A program made the translations under genes and the position numbers. This document shows positions 43,394 to 52,203 of a stretch of 64,000 nucleotides of DNA, one piece after another (positions within the stretch are counted from its first letter, which is position 1; each line of letters begins with the position of its first letter). The stretch is from JBEBVQ01 sp037190845 (GTDB lineage Bacteria; Bacteroidota; Bacteroidia; Chitinophagales; Chitinophagaceae), in the NCBI GenBank assembly GCA_037190845.1, contig JBBCJI010000002.1:97337-161336 (forward strand). The letters run 5' to 3'. The notes beneath the pieces were generated by a model. It did no database searches, had not been told where the DNA came from, and saw nothing but the letters and a program-made list of their open reading frames with translations.

Positions 43394-43759
43394 ATGAAAC
43401 AGTCATCACCCAATCAGCAGACAAATGGCAAACGCCAGGAAATGAATTCGCTCAGTATGTGCCTGAACAAGGCAGTTAAGCAGGGATTTATAACCAGCTT
43501 TATAGTGAATGATGACGGAAGGCTGCATATAGAATCCCGTCCTGAGAGTTATACCCCAGAGCAGGTACAGATTGTGAATTTCTATCGTTTTGAAGGGGCT
43601 TCAGATCCTGCGGACAATAGCATTCTGTACCTGATCGAAACATCCGATGGAACAAAAGGTGTTCTGATAGATGCTTATGGCGCATACGCACAGGAGCATA
43701 TCTCTCAGTTTATAAAGCAGGTAGAGGATATTCAGAAGCAGGAACACCCCGGGCAATAA
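43394..43759 (+). CDS. Small conserved protein, paralog of 17719-18069
   Basis: 121 residues. Shares the core VNFYRFEGASDPADNSILY, IETSDG and LIDAYGAYA with the protein at 17719-18069; both belong to a ~100-residue Bacteroidota family often mislabelled as PRPP synthetase. The N-terminal ~17 residues are a polar, Gln/Asn-rich extension. The ATG at 43394 is chosen because the frame upstream is not conserved. A third, broken copy survives at 53176-53262. The shared 30-base upstream element may control it. Function unknown. Confidence 0.8.
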   Translation: MKQSSPNQQTNGKRQEMNSLSMCLNKAVKQGFITSFIVNDDGRLHIESRPESYTPEQVQIVNFYRFEGASDPADNSILYLIETSDGTKGVLIDAYGAYAQEHISQFIKQVEDIQKQEHPGQ

Positions 43760-43776
43760 GAGGTGCATCTGTTGTC

Positions 43777-45291
43777 TTACAGATTGTTCATACTAAGCCT
43801 GGTGAGCCCTTTAACGGCTGGTCCTGTGAGCAGGGATCCGTCAATGGCATATCTGCCTCCATGACAGGGACAGTCCCAGGTTTTTTCCGCACTGTTCCAC
43901 GCTACTATACATCCTGCATGCGGACACACCGGGTCGAGGCTGTATAGTTTACCTTTATCATCTTTGTATAGGGCTATTTTCTTTCCTTCATAATCTGCCA
44001 GGGTAGCTTCACCGTTTGCCAGAGCAGCCAGACTGCTGATCTGCTCGTAACTGAAACGCTTACCGATAAACTGACTTACAACATCCGCATTTTCCCTGAT
44101 GAACGCTGCAAATCCGGCGATAGGTTTGATGCGTGAAGGATTAAACAGGCCGGCATACGGATTTTCTTTGCCGAAGATCATGTCAGACAATATTAGCCCG
44201 GTTAGTGTGCCGAATATCATGCCGTTTCCATTAAAGCCGGTGCCGGTATATACCTGGTCGTAGCCGGGCAGTTTGCCGATGTAGGGGAGGCCGTCGGCCG
44301 GGATGTAATATTGAGAAGACCACTGATAGGCGACAGACTTCAGGTTATAATACTGTTTTAAATAAGCATGCAGATCGCGGAATGGAATTTCAGTGTTGAC
44401 TTCATGACCGGTTTTATGATCAAAGCCCCCGGCTATCAGGTAGGAGCGGCCATACACCTCCTGGGTCCGGAAATAGTGATATGGATCTTCCATATCATAA
44501 GCCAGTCCGTCAGGGTAATTGTTGTCATTTAGCGTCACTGCTGCTGCATAGCTCCTGTAAGGTGCGCATCTGAAATGCAGGATATTGATGCCGGGCGGTA
44601 TATGCGTGGCAAATACAGTATACTTCGCCCTGATGTTCCCCACTGAGGTAGGCACTATCCCGTCCGCATCCGGGAGAGATACCAGACATTGCTGCAGTAT
44701 GATGCCACCGGCTTGTTCAAAAGCCTGTGCCAATCCTGTCAGGTAAGCCGTAATATTGAACTGCGCCTGGTTTTCGAAGCGGCAGGCTTTCATAAAAGGA
44801 ATGGGTACGGGGATATGATCTGTGTACATAATATCTATGCCTGCCCGTCTGCTCGCTTCCATGATCTTTTGCAGTTCCCCGGTCTGCTTTTCTTGTTGCG
44901 CATACAGATATCCTGGTTTATAAAAAAAGTCGCAGGGAATATGATATCTGTCCGATAAAGTCCGGATCAGTGTGATCGCTTCCGCGACTGCCCGGGCCAC
45001 GTCTTTTGCTGCTTCCGCTCCGAAATCTCTTTCGATCTCCGGGTAGGTGGCATCGAGCATAGTATTAAGATGCGCGGTAGTGCCCCCGGTAGTGCCGAAC
45101 CCGAGTGCATTTGCTTCCGCAAGCACACATTTTTTACCTTGCGATTGTAACAATAAGGCTGTGGTAAACCCGGTAATACCGCCTCCTGCTATAACGACAT
45201 CATAGGTTGCGTCCTGTCGTAATCTGTTCATAGTCTGATAGGCGGGAGCAATATCCTGCCAGATGCTTACCTGTGCGCCGTCTCTGTTCAT
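43777..45291 (-). CDS. FAD-dependent oxidoreductase with C-terminal Rieske [2Fe-2S] domain
   Basis: 504 residues. The FAD-binding motif VVIAGGGITGFTTALL is near residue 32, GFGTTGGTTAHLN follows, and the FAD signature LPYIGKLPGYDQVYTGTGFNGNGMIF comes later. The last ~90 residues are a Rieske domain with CPHAGC and CPCHGGRYAIDGS, cysteine and histidine pairs that hold a 2Fe-2S cluster. Such fusions pass electrons from a substrate oxidised at FAD. The substrate is unknown. An ATG eight codons upstream of 45291 exists; the shorter start fits family alignment. Confidence 0.9.
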   Translation of the reverse strand: MNRDGAQVSIWQDIAPAYQTMNRLRQDATYDVVIAGGGITGFTTALLLQSQGKKCVLAEANALGFGTTGGTTAHLNTMLDATYPEIERDFGAEAAKDVARAVAEAITLIRTLSDRYHIPCDFFYKPGYLYAQQEKQTGELQKIMEASRRAGIDIMYTDHIPVPIPFMKACRFENQAQFNITAYLTGLAQAFEQAGGIILQQCLVSLPDADGIVPTSVGNIRAKYTVFATHIPPGINILHFRCAPYRSYAAAVTLNDNNYPDGLAYDMEDPYHYFRTQEVYGRSYLIAGGFDHKTGHEVNTEIPFRDLHAYLKQYYNLKSVAYQWSSQYYIPADGLPYIGKLPGYDQVYTGTGFNGNGMIFGTLTGLILSDMIFGKENPYAGLFNPSRIKPIAGFAAFIRENADVVSQFIGKRFSYEQISSLAALANGEATLADYEGKKIALYKDDKGKLYSLDPVCPHAGCIVAWNSAEKTWDCPCHGGRYAIDGSLLTGPAVKGLTRLSMNNL

Positions 45292-45712
45292 AAGTGTCTT
45301 TTTAAGGGTAAACAAACTTCCGATTCAAAGGAGGGAAATCAAGTGTCAATTGCGATGATCTATGGTGAATGACCCTCAACAGACATATAAACCGTACCAA
45401 TGAAATAATGTATGCCACACGATGGTATAGTGCTTCTTTTCAACTGTGTAAAGTGAAATGTCCGCGTTTTAATATTTTTCAGTCGTGGCGTATGCCGGTT
45501 GACTAAGCGTTAACCAGATGGCTGCAAGGGTAATAAGACAAGACATAATATTTGCATACTCCATGGGGCTGAAACTATAGTTTATTGTTAGTCTGAGTGG
45601 AGCCGGACACGATTCCCCTGCTATCGTTCAATTACATACATGCTTCGACTCCGCTCTTTGTGATGTTTATTGTGCTTTTTATAAAGCCGCTAAAACGAAC
45701 GCTGTCCGGTAT
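45292..45712. other. Intergenic region with no supported gene
   Basis: Must contain the leftward promoter of the Rieske-FAD gene. A short frame at 45597-45779 has hydrophobic residues but overlaps the C-terminal codons of the neighbouring gene and is not credible. Confidence 0.4.
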
Positions 45713-46153
45713 TTACCGGTTGTCATTTTCATACTGCTGTTTGTTTCCCTCATTATCATTTTCATGCCTGTATGACTGAGTCGGAATGCTATCCTGTATC
45801 GTATTATATCCGGTATGCTCTACTGAATCAGGCTTGAAGTCTGCGGTCACTTGTCCCGAGTTTGTTTTTCCTGGATCGCGCATGTGTTTTTTTCCGCGTT
45901 CCATTTTGTGCTCCAGGGAATCTTCATCAAGCGATTGTTTTATTTTACTGCCGGATATAGGGTAGCCAAACAGGGGCGCCAGCATCAGCAGATTCCAGAT
46001 CGCGGCAGATAAAACAGCCATGCCTGCAATAAACAGGATCAGGTTCGCCGGGTATATACCCGGTATCAGGCTGGCCAGCATCAATACGATAGCAATGATG
46101 CTGCGTGTGATCCGGCCATTCCAGCCTGCCATATAGAGGAAGTAGGATCTCAT
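45713..46153 (-). CDS. YgaP-like (DUF2892) transmembrane protein with polar C-terminal tail
   Basis: 146 residues. The first ~62 residues resemble the DUF2892 two-helix domain (WNGRITRSIIAIVLMLASL, then a second helix WNLLMLAPLFGYPI). The remaining ~80 residues are charged and rich in Asp, Asn, Lys and Gln, ending EGNKQQYENDNR, with no recognisable fold. In E. coli this membrane domain is fused to a rhodanese; here that enzyme is absent. The start at 46153 fits the domain; the frame opens 7 codons earlier. Confidence 0.65.
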   Translation of the reverse strand: MRSYFLYMAGWNGRITRSIIAIVLMLASLIPGIYPANLILFIAGMAVLSAAIWNLLMLAPLFGYPISGSKIKQSLDEDSLEHKMERGKKHMRDPGKTNSGQVTADFKPDSVEHTGYNTIQDSIPTQSYRHENDNEGNKQQYENDNR

Positions 46154-46359
46154 AATCTTCTTATTAATGATCATAGAAATTACATGCCAGCATATTTTTA
46201 TGCCTGTCCTGAAATGGTTAATGTCTTTTACACCCCGGATCAGGCCGGTTCATAAATAAGAAAGGCCGGTAAATCCCGCATTCATCAGTGCTGCCGATGC
46301 TTCAGATCTTGCACATGAGGATAGCAGGAGACCACCGTCGTACAAGCAGGGGCTGATTG

Positions 46360-46572
46360 CTACCGGATTTGATTACCTGTTCTTTCCGTATCGCTATAAT
46401 GCATACCTGTATCGGGGGTATTTATAGCCCGGCCGTTCGGGTATACAGGCGTATTATCCATATTGATCGTAGTATCTGCCCGGTTTCCGGCATTATTACT
46501 TCTGTTGTCGCCGCAGCCGGCAAATGCAGGCAACAGGCAGGCGAGACAGATATAAAAGATTGATCTTTTCAT
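46360..46572 (-). CDS. Small lipoprotein
   Basis: 70 residues. A signal peptide ends at the lipobox LPAFAGC, so the mature protein of about 50 residues would be lipid-anchored. The rest is polar and rich in Asn, Asp, Thr and Arg, with no known domain. The ATG at 46572 fits the signal peptide; an upstream in-frame ATG at 46605 is less likely. One of several small, low-complexity envelope proteins in this region. Confidence 0.6.
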   Translation of the reverse strand: MKRSIFYICLACLLPAFAGCGDNRSNNAGNRADTTINMDNTPVYPNGRAINTPDTGMHYSDTERTGNQIR

Positions 46573-46761
46573 AGTATGCTTTATGGATTGATATCCCATC
46601 TTCATGCCAACGGCGCTCCATAGCTGGGGTTGCTGCTGCTGTTTTTACATTGTCTGAATGTTTTACTATATGCCGGAATAGAAGTGTATGCATAATGTCA
46701 GATCCGGAGAATTATGTGGCCGTTGTGGTGAGACTTCCACATAATCTTTTTATGCTGTTGT

Positions 46762-47073
46762 TCATGTATCGTCGCTTTTCAAAGGCTTATCATCGTTGTA
46801 GGTATAGCCCAGCTTCCGGGCAGTAGTACGTCCGCCTTTCCGGCCGATATCAGCCATGTGACGCCGGTTTTTGCTGATCTTATTGCCACCTTTTCTACCT
46901 GCCCGCTTTGCCTCTTCCGGATCGAACTGGTGCGCAGTGCCTTTCTGCTGTACTGCCTGTCCGCCTTTGCGGGCTATGGCGCACCGCTTTTCAGGAGACA
47001 TGGCCGCGAATCCGCGTTTAGCCTTCGGTGACCCGCTTCCTTCATCGGTTGTATCATCGGATGCTTTAGACAT
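46762..47073 (-). CDS. KGG-repeat general stress protein (YciG/GsiB-like)
   Basis: 103 residues. Three KGG motifs, in ARKGGQAVQQKG, GRKGGNKISK and GRKGGRTTARK, with PEKR and DPEEAKRAGRKGG between them, match the stress-induced KGG repeat family, of which YciG in enterobacteria and GsiB in Bacillus are known members. They are hydrophilic, intrinsically disordered and linked to desiccation or general stress. The DUF892 (YciF) protein at 52269 is its partner in the enterobacterial yciGFE operon, which is a hint that this region supports stress survival. Confidence 0.88.
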   Translation of the reverse strand: MSKASDDTTDEGSGSPKAKRGFAAMSPEKRCAIARKGGQAVQQKGTAHQFDPEEAKRAGRKGGNKISKNRRHMADIGRKGGRTTARKLGYTYNDDKPLKSDDT

Positions 47074-47383
47074 AATATCGGATTTTGCTTATACAGGTTC
47101 TATTTACATGCCAGTAAATGATTTTTTCTGTAGTTACCGATATGTTGCAGACCGTAGATGTGACAACAGGTAGCGTTGCAGGGGTGACCAGGAGCTTTAT
47201 GAGATCCGGGCAATCATTACTGAGCCCGCTCCACAGACTGTTGCCGCTGTGGTGGTATTTTCCCGTTATCTCTTATCGCCGAATCGGAAATAAATCCCCT
47301 GGCCGACAATGAGCCTGAAGATACAGAAGGCGGGGAAAGCGAAGATGAGGATACATCCGATGTGTGAAATTGTCAACGAGCGC
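47074..47383. other. Intergenic region, possible gene remnant
   Basis: No intact gene. On the plus strand a short acidic tail (ADNEPEDTEGGESEDEDTSD, stop near 47361) is preceded by frame-disrupted hydrophobic codons at 47210-47300, so a decayed protein is possible but unproven. Confidence 0.3.
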
Positions 47384-47523
47384 TTTCCCGGATGTTAGCG
47401 GAGCGCATCCGGGAATACGGATACAGCAGGATTTGCAATCCTGCGTTACCTGTCGGTACTCCTTGTTCAACTGAGAGACCCTACTATTGGTCGTCCCGGA
47501 TGCCCTTCGGAACATCCGGGACA
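47384..47523. repeat. Cluster of REP-like hairpins
   Basis: Three strong palindromes: 47384-47412 (tcccggatg ... catccggga), 47425-47444 (agcaggatttgcaatcctgc) and 47494-47523 (gtcccggatg ... catccgggac). The middle word is one I know as common in Bacteroidota intergenic repeats. No transposase is adjacent. Confidence 0.65.
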
Positions 47524-47572
47524 GCATCGTGAATAGCAAGTGATTTTGCATGGGTTACAAGTGAACATTACC

Positions 47573-47683
47573 GAACGGTGTCATCCAGAGCGAAACGAAG
47601 TGGAGCGAAGGATCCCACGTAATGCAGGATGGTCCGGTATTGTGTGAGATCTCTCCTTCGTCGGGATGACACCGTTCATTTTT
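47573..47683. repeat. Dispersed palindromic repeat, copy 2
   Basis: Outer arms cgaacggtgtcatcc and ggatgacaccgttc, inner arms ggatcccacgtaatgcagg and ccggtattgtgtgagatct. It matches copy 1 at 41890-41995 in plan and sequence (gcgaa.cgaagtggagcgaa, gggatgacac). It lies between the REP-like cluster and the gene at 47766. Confidence 0.75.
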
Positions 47684-47765
47684 CCACGGCTACCACTCAC
47701 AAAAAATAGCCTGCTACATCATTGGCCCGGTAACAGGCATCATTTTTTTATGCCTGTAGATGATT

Positions 47766-48962
47766 ATGGCAAACAGGAAAAAAAGAAAATACATAATAGC
47801 CGGCAGTATACTTGTGCTGCTTATTGTGATCCGGTTACTGCTGCCCTCTGTTGTTTTAAAGTATGCCAATAATGCCTTGTCGGACATCTCGGGATATTAT
47901 GGCCATGTACAGGACATTGATATTTCACTGTACCGCGGTGCGTATCAGCTGGATAGTATCTACATCCATAAAAAAGATTCAGTCACAGGAGCCCTGACTG
48001 AGTTCTTCAGCGCAGAAAGGATAGACCTGTCTGTTGAATGGCGCGTGCTCCTGCATGGCACTGTTGTCGGGGAACTGAAGTTTTTTTCTCCTAAGCTGAT
48101 CTTCACAAAAGATAAGGCTGAACTTGGGGAGGTTGCCCGAGACACCAACGATTTCCGGAAGATATTGAGAGATTTCATGCCTTTTAAAGTGAACCGGTTT
48201 GAAATTGAGAACGGAAGGATTCATTATGTCGACAAGACGACGGATCCCAAGGTGGATATTTTCCTGGAGGATGCCCGGATCCTCGCTCAGAATCTTAAGA
48301 ATACGGTTGATAAAGGAGAACGTTTGCCCGCAAGTGTAGCAGCAAATGCAAGGGCTTATAAAGGGACTTTATCGCTGAAGATGCAGCTCAATGCGCTGGC
48401 GGAGGAGCCCACATTTGACCTGACGGCAGAGATCAGGGATGCTGACCTCGTTGAGCTTAATGATTTTTTTAAAGCCTACGGAAATTTTGATGTGAGCCGG
48501 GGAACCCTCGGATTATATACGGAATTTGCAGCCGAGGACGGTAAGTTCAAAGGTTATGTCAAACCCGTGATCAAAAACCTGAAAGTAGCAGGTCTGGAGG
48601 ATCGCCGGGACGGGCTGCTGCAGCGTGCCAAAGAAGAGGTGATCGATATAGCCGGAAAGATATTAAAGAACCCCAAAGAAGAGCAGGTAGCCAGCAAGGT
48701 ACCTGTAGAGGGCCGGTTTGACAATGCATCCGTAAAAACTGCCGAAGCGGTATGGGAACTGCTGAGGAATGCATTTATAGAAGCCCTGATGCCTTCGGTA
48801 GATCATGAAATAGATATTAACTCTCCTGGAACGGCCACAGTAGCGCCTGAAAAGAAAGGTTTTTTCAGATCCCTGTTCTCCAGCCGGAAAAAAGAATCGG
48901 ATCAGGAAGAAAGCGGGTTAAAGGAATTCAGTAGTGCAGATAAAAAGCCTTCTGAAAAATAA
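47766..48962 (+). CDS. DUF748/AsmA-like envelope protein
   Basis: 398 residues. A transmembrane helix at ~7-27, then a long beta-rich region with the motif YRGAYQLDSIYIHKKD and EIENGRIHYVD, typical of DUF748 and AsmA/TamB-like proteins, which form long hydrophobic grooves and are thought to move lipids between membranes. The last ~40 residues are charged (Lys/Glu/Ser rich). An ATG two codons earlier (47760) is an alternative start. It is convergent with the DUF72 gene. Confidence 0.75.
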   Translation: MANRKKRKYIIAGSILVLLIVIRLLLPSVVLKYANNALSDISGYYGHVQDIDISLYRGAYQLDSIYIHKKDSVTGALTEFFSAERIDLSVEWRVLLHGTVVGELKFFSPKLIFTKDKAELGEVARDTNDFRKILRDFMPFKVNRFEIENGRIHYVDKTTDPKVDIFLEDARILAQNLKNTVDKGERLPASVAANARAYKGTLSLKMQLNALAEEPTFDLTAEIRDADLVELNDFFKAYGNFDVSRGTLGLYTEFAAEDGKFKGYVKPVIKNLKVAGLEDRRDGLLQRAKEEVIDIAGKILKNPKEEQVASKVPVEGRFDNASVKTAEAVWELLRNAFIEALMPSVDHEIDINSPGTATVAPEKKGFFRSLFSSRKKESDQEESGLKEFSSADKKPSEK

Positions 48963-48983
48963 AGCGTATGGAACACGGAAATG

Positions 48984-49799
48984 TCATTTCGTTGCATCAT
49001 TGTTATGGCTGTTGCGGATCAGTAAGTCAAGAGTCATTGCATTTTGTATGGCGCTCCCGATCGTGTTGTTGAAATAGACATATACTTGTTTCCCTTCATC
49101 CAGCCGGCTCCGGATCCAGCCGGCCTGTCCCGACAGGAATTGATCTGTATAATCGCCACGGTAATCTCCTTCAATTCCGTGAAAACGCATATACACTATA
49201 TCGCATTCCATATCTATCGGAGGGGTAGCAGCACCGGACATATCATGTATCACAACCGCAACCTGATAGTATTCCAGTATCTGGTATACATGGTCTTGGT
49301 ACCAGGACTTGTCCCGGAACTCTACGGCCAGTTTCCAGCCTGTAAGCAGGCCAGTGTTCAGCAGTTCCTCGAATAGTTGTCGCAGCTTTTGAAAAAAGGA
49401 TATCTTAATGCTGGCAGGGAACTGTACCAGCAAACAGCCTTTCTGTTCACCGGCATAACGGACTATCTCCATAAACTTCCGGATCTTATCCGGATCATAG
49501 AGCAGATCTCTGGCATGAGTGATCTCACGCCAGAGCTTGAAGCTGAAGCGGAAATGCGCCGGGACATCTGCTGCCCATTTTTCGACCGTACGTGCCATAG
49601 GCAGCTTATAGAAGGTGCTGTTTACCTCGACGCTATTCAGCAGAGAACCATAATAATTCAATCTGCTCTTATTTTGGTATTCCGGAGGGAAATATTGTTT
49701 GTTGGACACCGGCAGTACGATATTGCTGGTGCCACAGTAAAATCCGTTCGGCAGACTGGATACGGGTAACATACCTGACCATGATTCTTGGTAATACAC
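48984..49799 (-). CDS. DUF72 family protein
   Basis: 271 residues. DUF72 (YecE) TIM-barrel-like domain: GTSNIVLP, YFPPEYQNKSRLNYYGSLLNSVEVNSTFYKLP, WAADVPAHFRFSFKLWREITHA, FRDKSWYQ and VYVYFNNTIGSA. Its function is unknown; the fold suggests a nucleic acid or sugar phosphate enzyme. An ATG at residue 10 (49772) is an alternative start. The gene ends 21 bases from the oppositely oriented 47766-48962 gene. Confidence 0.9.
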   Translation of the reverse strand: MYYQESWSGMLPVSSLPNGFYCGTSNIVLPVSNKQYFPPEYQNKSRLNYYGSLLNSVEVNSTFYKLPMARTVEKWAADVPAHFRFSFKLWREITHARDLLYDPDKIRKFMEIVRYAGEQKGCLLVQFPASIKISFFQKLRQLFEELLNTGLLTGWKLAVEFRDKSWYQDHVYQILEYYQVAVVIHDMSGAATPPIDMECDIVYMRFHGIEGDYRGDYTDQFLSGQAGWIRSRLDEGKQVYVYFNNTIGSAIQNAMTLDLLIRNSHNNDATK

Positions 49800-49883
49800 A
49801 CACTAAAATGTCCGCTTGCGTGGATATCTTTCACCTGATATTCCGGATATTTAAGCGAAGCAGGCATCTGCAAATAGATCCAA

Positions 49884-50132
49884 TTAACGGCCCATCGTAT
49901 CTCTGTTCTGCCAACGACCGTCATTCCTGTTGTTCATATTGTTGTTCCGGATCGTATCGTTCCGGTTCATACGATTGTGCTGATCATAATCCTTCAACTG
50001 GTTGTTATGACGCTGGGGAGTATCTATACTATGCGGCTGCCTGGTACGGTTCTGATTCTGATTCCGCGTCTGTGCATAACCGGTGCTGCTCCATATGGCT
50101 AATACGGTAAATACAAAAATGATCTTTTTCAT
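49884..50132 (-). CDS. Small exported Asn/Arg/Gln-rich protein
   Basis: 82 residues. A signal peptide (MKKIIFVFTVLAIWSSTGYAQ) is followed by ~61 residues dominated by Asn, Arg, Gln, Asp and His (for example NRNDTIRNNNMNNRNDGRW). No fold or family recognised; likely disordered. It resembles the protein at 57141-57416 in length, composition and the placement of the signal peptide. Suggested roles, all speculative, are cell-surface hydration or binding. Confidence 0.65.
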   Translation of the reverse strand: MKKIIFVFTVLAIWSSTGYAQTRNQNQNRTRQPHSIDTPQRHNNQLKDYDQHNRMNRNDTIRNNNMNNRNDGRWQNRDTMGR

Positions 50133-50247
50133 AAAATAGTTTTTACGGTGAATTAGTTTTTGTAAAAAGATAATGCCACTTAGGGAATATTGCTGTTACA
50201 GGCTTTTATGCCTACAGCAGAGCTCCCCAGAGCCACAAAACAGCTGG

Positions 50248-50577
50248 TTATAGCTTGTTCAGTTTTTTCAGATACAGCGCTATATCTTTAAGGTCTTTAC
50301 GAGACAACTGATCTTTACTGAAAGCAGGCATAACGCCCATGCCATGACGCGCCTGAAACCGTGTGAGGAATCCGGGTTTTGATGTTACAGCCGGTCCCAG
50401 ACCGGTTTCTCCCGAAGGATGACATTTATAGCAATAGGCATGATATAAACGCTGTCCGTTTTTAACACGCGGATCCGATGCATCTACAACCTGCCCGCTG
50501 ATCGGTTCACTCTTCCGTACTGCACAGGAGTACATGGCGATGGTGAGGCCCAGCATCAAAAAATACTGTTTCTTCAT
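50248..50577 (-). CDS. Lipoprotein c-type cytochrome
   Basis: 109 residues. A lipobox at IAMYSC (C18) and one heme-binding CYKCH (CxxCH) with a distal methionine candidate (MGVMPAF) form a compact cytochrome c domain. It begins inside the last bases of the upstream dehydrogenase gene (4-base overlap ATGA), so the two are translationally coupled. It probably accepts electrons from the dehydrogenase in the periplasm. Confidence 0.9.
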   Translation of the reverse strand: MKKQYFLMLGLTIAMYSCAVRKSEPISGQVVDASDPRVKNGQRLYHAYCYKCHPSGETGLGPAVTSKPGFLTRFQARHGMGVMPAFSKDQLSRKDLKDIALYLKKLNKL

Positions 50578-52031
50578 GGCTTTTTGTTTTTGGTGATCTT
50601 CCAGACAACACCCGTCCCGTCTAAGGGTTTTGGTCCTGCTTCCGTCATTTGTAATACACCGAAATCGATGATATACAAAGCATCTCCCCGGGGACTGAAT
50701 TTTACGGATAAAGGCCGTTCAAGCCCGCCACGGCCCAGCTTGCTGGCCGGACCATTCTTTTTTCCTTTATTCACAGCAAAATCCTCAATGACACCGGTCT
50801 TTACATCCACCCGTACTACTTTAAAGCCTACGGGAGCAAGCACTTTTCCTACTCCCGGCGACATATCGCCAAACTCAGCCACAAATGCAGATCCGGCATA
50901 CCCGAATGCCGGGTTGCCTGAGAAGTCGAACCCGTTTGCGGACGAATGCACGGCGAATACCGCCACCGGTTTGGGTGGGCTGCCGGGGTATTGCTGTAAC
51001 AATGGTTTTATTTCATCTTTTCCGGGTACACGGAATTTTCCGGTCATAGAAACACCCGCTGCAAAATCCGGGAACCCATACCATTTGCCTTCCTCCAGCT
51101 CCCATAATACATCTCCTGTGCCCCACACCGGCCGGCTCCCCCGGTCGTCATACGAATTGTCGGTAACGTATATCCGCCCGTCGGGAGATATGGCCAGCCC
51201 GTAAGGATTCCGGAATCCCCATGCGACAAGCTCCGGGTCACCTCCTTTCAGCGGGATCTTCATCACCGCGCCGCTACAGGGGATGCGTCCTTTGATCACC
51301 TGCCCTGCTTTAGTGGGCGTTCCGAAAGGAGAAAATGCGCCGGTAACTGCTACATCATCCGGTGCATCCGTAAGCACGTTCTCAGAGGTGAAATTTTCGC
51401 CGGTAAGCATAATATCCCTGCAGGGGATATCATGAAAATCCTGTTTTCTTGAAAGCCATCCGAAAGCTTCATTATCCGGACCCACTACACCGGAATTGGT
51501 AGCGGTACCCTGACCAAAATAAATATAACCATCCCTGATCACGAGATGATCCGTGTGATGATCTCCTGTGCTCGGCAGGCCCGTTACCAGCGCCTTTTGT
51601 TTTCCGTCTGGTGTGATCATTAATATCTTGCCACCTTCAAGCGCTCCTCCTTCAGATACATAAAAGGCGCCCTGGTGGTAGACAATGCTTGTCCAGGGGC
51701 CGTTACGGCCACCTGTTGCCACCGTGGTTTTCGTGCCCCGGGCATCCAGCTTCAGGAGTCTGGGCTCTTTCCATACCTCGCCGTAAGAGTAACCGGTCTC
51801 TACTACATACAGGTTCCCTTTGTCATCAAATGTGGCTGCTGCAGGAAAAGTAAGCCCACTGCTTACCATTTCTGCCCGGTAGCCGGGAGGCAGAGCGATA
51901 TCAGCCGCATTGATCTGCCGGCCAGGCGTACCGGCCACCTGCCCGCCTCCCCGTGACGGGCGGGTACTGTAGCAACCGGTCTGAGCAGCCAGAGAGGCAA
52001 TAACACACAAACATAAAATTCCCTTTTTCAT
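50574..52031 (-). CDS. PQQ/glucose-sorbosone dehydrogenase-like lipoprotein
   Basis: 485 residues. A signal peptide ends in the lipobox AAQTGC. The body is a beta-propeller of the soluble aldose dehydrogenase/L-sorbosone dehydrogenase type: LPPGYRAEMVSSGLTFPAAATFDDKGNLYVVETG, GDHHTDHLVIRDGYIYFGQGTATN, AWGFRNPYGLAISPDGRIYVTDNSYDDRGSRPV. Relatives use PQQ or related quinone cofactors to oxidise sugars in the periplasm. Overlap with the cytochrome c gene by 4 bases supports a dehydrogenase-cytochrome unit. Substrate unknown. Confidence 0.88.
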   Translation of the reverse strand: MKKGILCLCVIASLAAQTGCYSTRPSRGGGQVAGTPGRQINAADIALPPGYRAEMVSSGLTFPAAATFDDKGNLYVVETGYSYGEVWKEPRLLKLDARGTKTTVATGGRNGPWTSIVYHQGAFYVSEGGALEGGKILMITPDGKQKALVTGLPSTGDHHTDHLVIRDGYIYFGQGTATNSGVVGPDNEAFGWLSRKQDFHDIPCRDIMLTGENFTSENVLTDAPDDVAVTGAFSPFGTPTKAGQVIKGRIPCSGAVMKIPLKGGDPELVAWGFRNPYGLAISPDGRIYVTDNSYDDRGSRPVWGTGDVLWELEEGKWYGFPDFAAGVSMTGKFRVPGKDEIKPLLQQYPGSPPKPVAVFAVHSSANGFDFSGNPAFGYAGSAFVAEFGDMSPGVGKVLAPVGFKVVRVDVKTGVIEDFAVNKGKKNGPASKLGRGGLERPLSVKFSPRGDALYIIDFGVLQMTEAGPKPLDGTGVVWKITKNKKP

Positions 52032-52061
52032 GAGCAGGTCTTGTTTAACGGACTACATAAG

Positions 52062-52182
52062 AAAACCATTCCATCTGATATTTCAGAAAATCCGCTTGCC
52101 ACTTTGCAGATTCCCCTACCTTATGGCCGGCTCCGGGTACACACCTTCCGAGGCATTGAGGACATTGTTCCTCGTGTCTTTT
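52062..52182 (-). pseudogene. Decayed, deleted copy of the BamA-like gene at 42181-43245
   Basis: Blocks match the intact gene in the same order: near 52070-52088 with 42170-42187 (ccatctgata then ttcagaa), around 52120-52137 with ~42288 (ccttatggccggctccg), and 52133-52182 with 42642-42691, ungapped and 45 of 50 identical. Most of the coding sequence between them is deleted. The following 30-base element (52204-52233) also matches sequence upstream of the intact locus, so the remnant keeps the original order and orientation. Confidence 0.7.
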
Positions 52183-52203
52183 TACTGTAGCTGCGTCGCC
52201 ATT

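Noticed and set aside
45597..45779. Short hydrophobic plus-strand frame
   Set aside because: It overlaps the last codons of the DUF2892-like gene and has no conserved features.
47273..47551. 92-codon minus-strand frame
   Set aside because: It is made of translated REP-like palindromes rather than a conserved protein.
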